From Candidatus Latescibacterota bacterium (GTDB lineage: Bacteria > JAAXHH01), in the NCBI GenBank assembly GCA_022823465.1, contig JAJEHX010000023.1, positions 17,793 to 81,792 on the forward strand: 64,000 nucleotides of DNA, written 5' to 3'. The number at the start of each line of letters is the position of its first letter. The first letter of the stretch is position 1. Of the stretch, positions 63,300 through 64,000 are shown piece by piece. Below the pieces are notes generated by a model, which did not search any database, had not been told where the DNA came from, and saw only the letters and a list, made by a program, of their open reading frames with translations. Position numbers and translations under genes: made by a program.

Positions 63300-63971
63300 A
63301 TGATACGCGTAATTATCGCAGACGATCATCATCTGATTCGGCAGGGGCTGCGGGACCTGCTCGAAAAAGAGTCCGATATTCGAATAGTCGCCGAGGCCAA
63401 GGATGGCCGGGAGGTAATAGATGCCGTGCATCGAGTCGGGGCGGACGTCATCGTGATGGACGTTGAGATGCCCGGTATCGATGGTATTGAAGCGACGAGG
63501 CGGATACGCGCGTCGTTTCCCGATATCCAGGTGGTCATGCTGTCGATGCATTCCGATCCCGTACTGATCCGGAAAGCCCTGGACAACGGCGCCAGGGGCT
63601 ACGTGCTCAAGAAATCAGCCGGCGAAGAGCTGGTCAAGGCGATACGCACCGTTTGCAGGGGCGCCACTTACCAATCCCGGGCCATGGATCATGCCGATTA
63701 CCTGTATGGGGAGTACTCCCACGGCACACCGCCCCAGCTTACTCCCCGGGAGCGCGAAATCCTTCGACTGATTGCATCGGGGCGATCCAATCGCCAGATA
63801 GCCGAAACGATGCGAATCAGTATAAAAACCGTGCAAAATCATCGCATAAACCTGATGGCAAAACTGATATGTTTTGACCTGTGTCAACCCTCTTCCGAAC
63901 GAGGATCTTCGGATGTTATCTTTGTCTGGTCTGCTGCCCGGGAACAGAAGGGACGATACAGCGACGGTTGA
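63300..63971 (+). CDS. NarL/FixJ-family response regulator 2B with abnormal C-terminus
   Basis: A 223-residue paralogue of regulator 1B. The receiver is intact: MIRVIIADDHHLIRQGLRDL, Asp54 in VIVMDVEMPGIDG, VVMLSMHSDPVLIRKAL. The HTH runs normally (LTPREREILRLIASGRSNRQ...SIKTVQNHRINLMAKL), but then, instead of the expected NxHxLPDLIRxAI helix, it reads ICFDLCQPSSERGSSDVIFV and a further polar tail. The break suggests a 3' rearrangement or frameshift that removed the last HTH helix, so DNA binding may be impaired. Unlike in cassette 1, it is separated from 2A by 191 bp. Confidence 0.8.
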   Translation: MIRVIIADDHHLIRQGLRDLLEKESDIRIVAEAKDGREVIDAVHRVGADVIVMDVEMPGIDGIEATRRIRASFPDIQVVMLSMHSDPVLIRKALDNGARGYVLKKSAGEELVKAIRTVCRGATYQSRAMDHADYLYGEYSHGTPPQLTPREREILRLIASGRSNRQIAETMRISIKTVQNHRINLMAKLICFDLCQPSSERGSSDVIFVWSAAREQKGRYSDG

Positions 63972-64000
63972 TCCGACTGATATACGCGGGTTGGCTACCG

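Overview
The window is a bacterial chromosome segment, mostly high-GC and densely coding, read with the standard bacterial code (ATG, GTG and TTG starts, many ATGA or TGATG overlaps). The backbone is ordinary housekeeping. Several traits (a large membrane protein resembling DUF6784/DUF6785 families, a giant M28-like/FtsX fusion, creatininase, a PcRGLX/YetA-like protein, orphan FtsX-type permeases) recall uncultured lineages such as Latescibacterota or Poribacteria. That placement is a low-confidence inference from gene content; no 16S gene is present.

Layout. 1-3440: an AT-richer accessory patch with a vsr gene (cut by the window edge), a C5 cytosine methyltransferase, a small membrane protein and an Stf0-type sulfotransferase, followed by a decayed second copy of the methyltransferase/membrane-protein junction. 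3446-7115: tRNA-Ser(GGA), tRNA-Ala(CGC), a large SRP RNA, then dnaX-ybaB-recR. 7183-13387: pgsA-pgpA-cinA-thpR-recX-alaS, tightly packed, with no recA next to recX. 13538-16877: a sugar/heptose cluster (RfbD-like reductase, HddA-like kinase, GmhA-like isomerase) running into ispE. 16904-20371: prs, rplY, pth, rpsF, rpsR, rplI. 20397-21060: a small membrane protein and tRNA-Val, -Asp and -Leu. 21090-24000: an M20 peptidase, ychF, and a secreted thioredoxin-like ORF with an in-frame UGA inside a UxxC motif, a strong selenoprotein candidate. 24013-28126 (minus): pyruvate dehydrogenase aceE-aceF behind a promoter whose spacer holds a perfect palindrome.

28442-37214: a dihydrodipicolinate-synthase-family gene, a polytopic membrane protein, a 1542-residue protein joining a degenerate M28 peptidase domain to an FtsX permease, and a TIM-barrel isomerase. 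37275-40094: pyrR-pyrB-pyrC. 40225-42171: a secreted TPR protein, a textbook terminator, a consensus promoter and a SPOR lipoprotein. 42217-48602: an apparent nitrogen-compound module (class V aminotransferase, cupin, creatininase family, polar amino-acid ABC transporter without a binding protein, FAD amine/amino-acid oxidase). 48715-49247: a truncated HigB-like toxin relic and a coiled-coil membrane protein. 49277-52909: an aspartoacylase-family enzyme and the PcRGLX/YetA-like protein.

53117-63971: a signalling locus built from two paralogous cassettes, each a PDZ-multi-TM-GAF histidine kinase plus two NarL/FixJ-type response regulators, flanking an FtsX/MacB-type permease; the last regulator has an abnormal C-terminus. 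Short in-place tandem duplications (14-45 bp) recur across the window. The most promising observations are the UGA-containing thioredoxin-like gene, the duplicated kinase/regulator cassettes, the peptidase-like/FtsX fusion and the fossil methyltransferase duplication.
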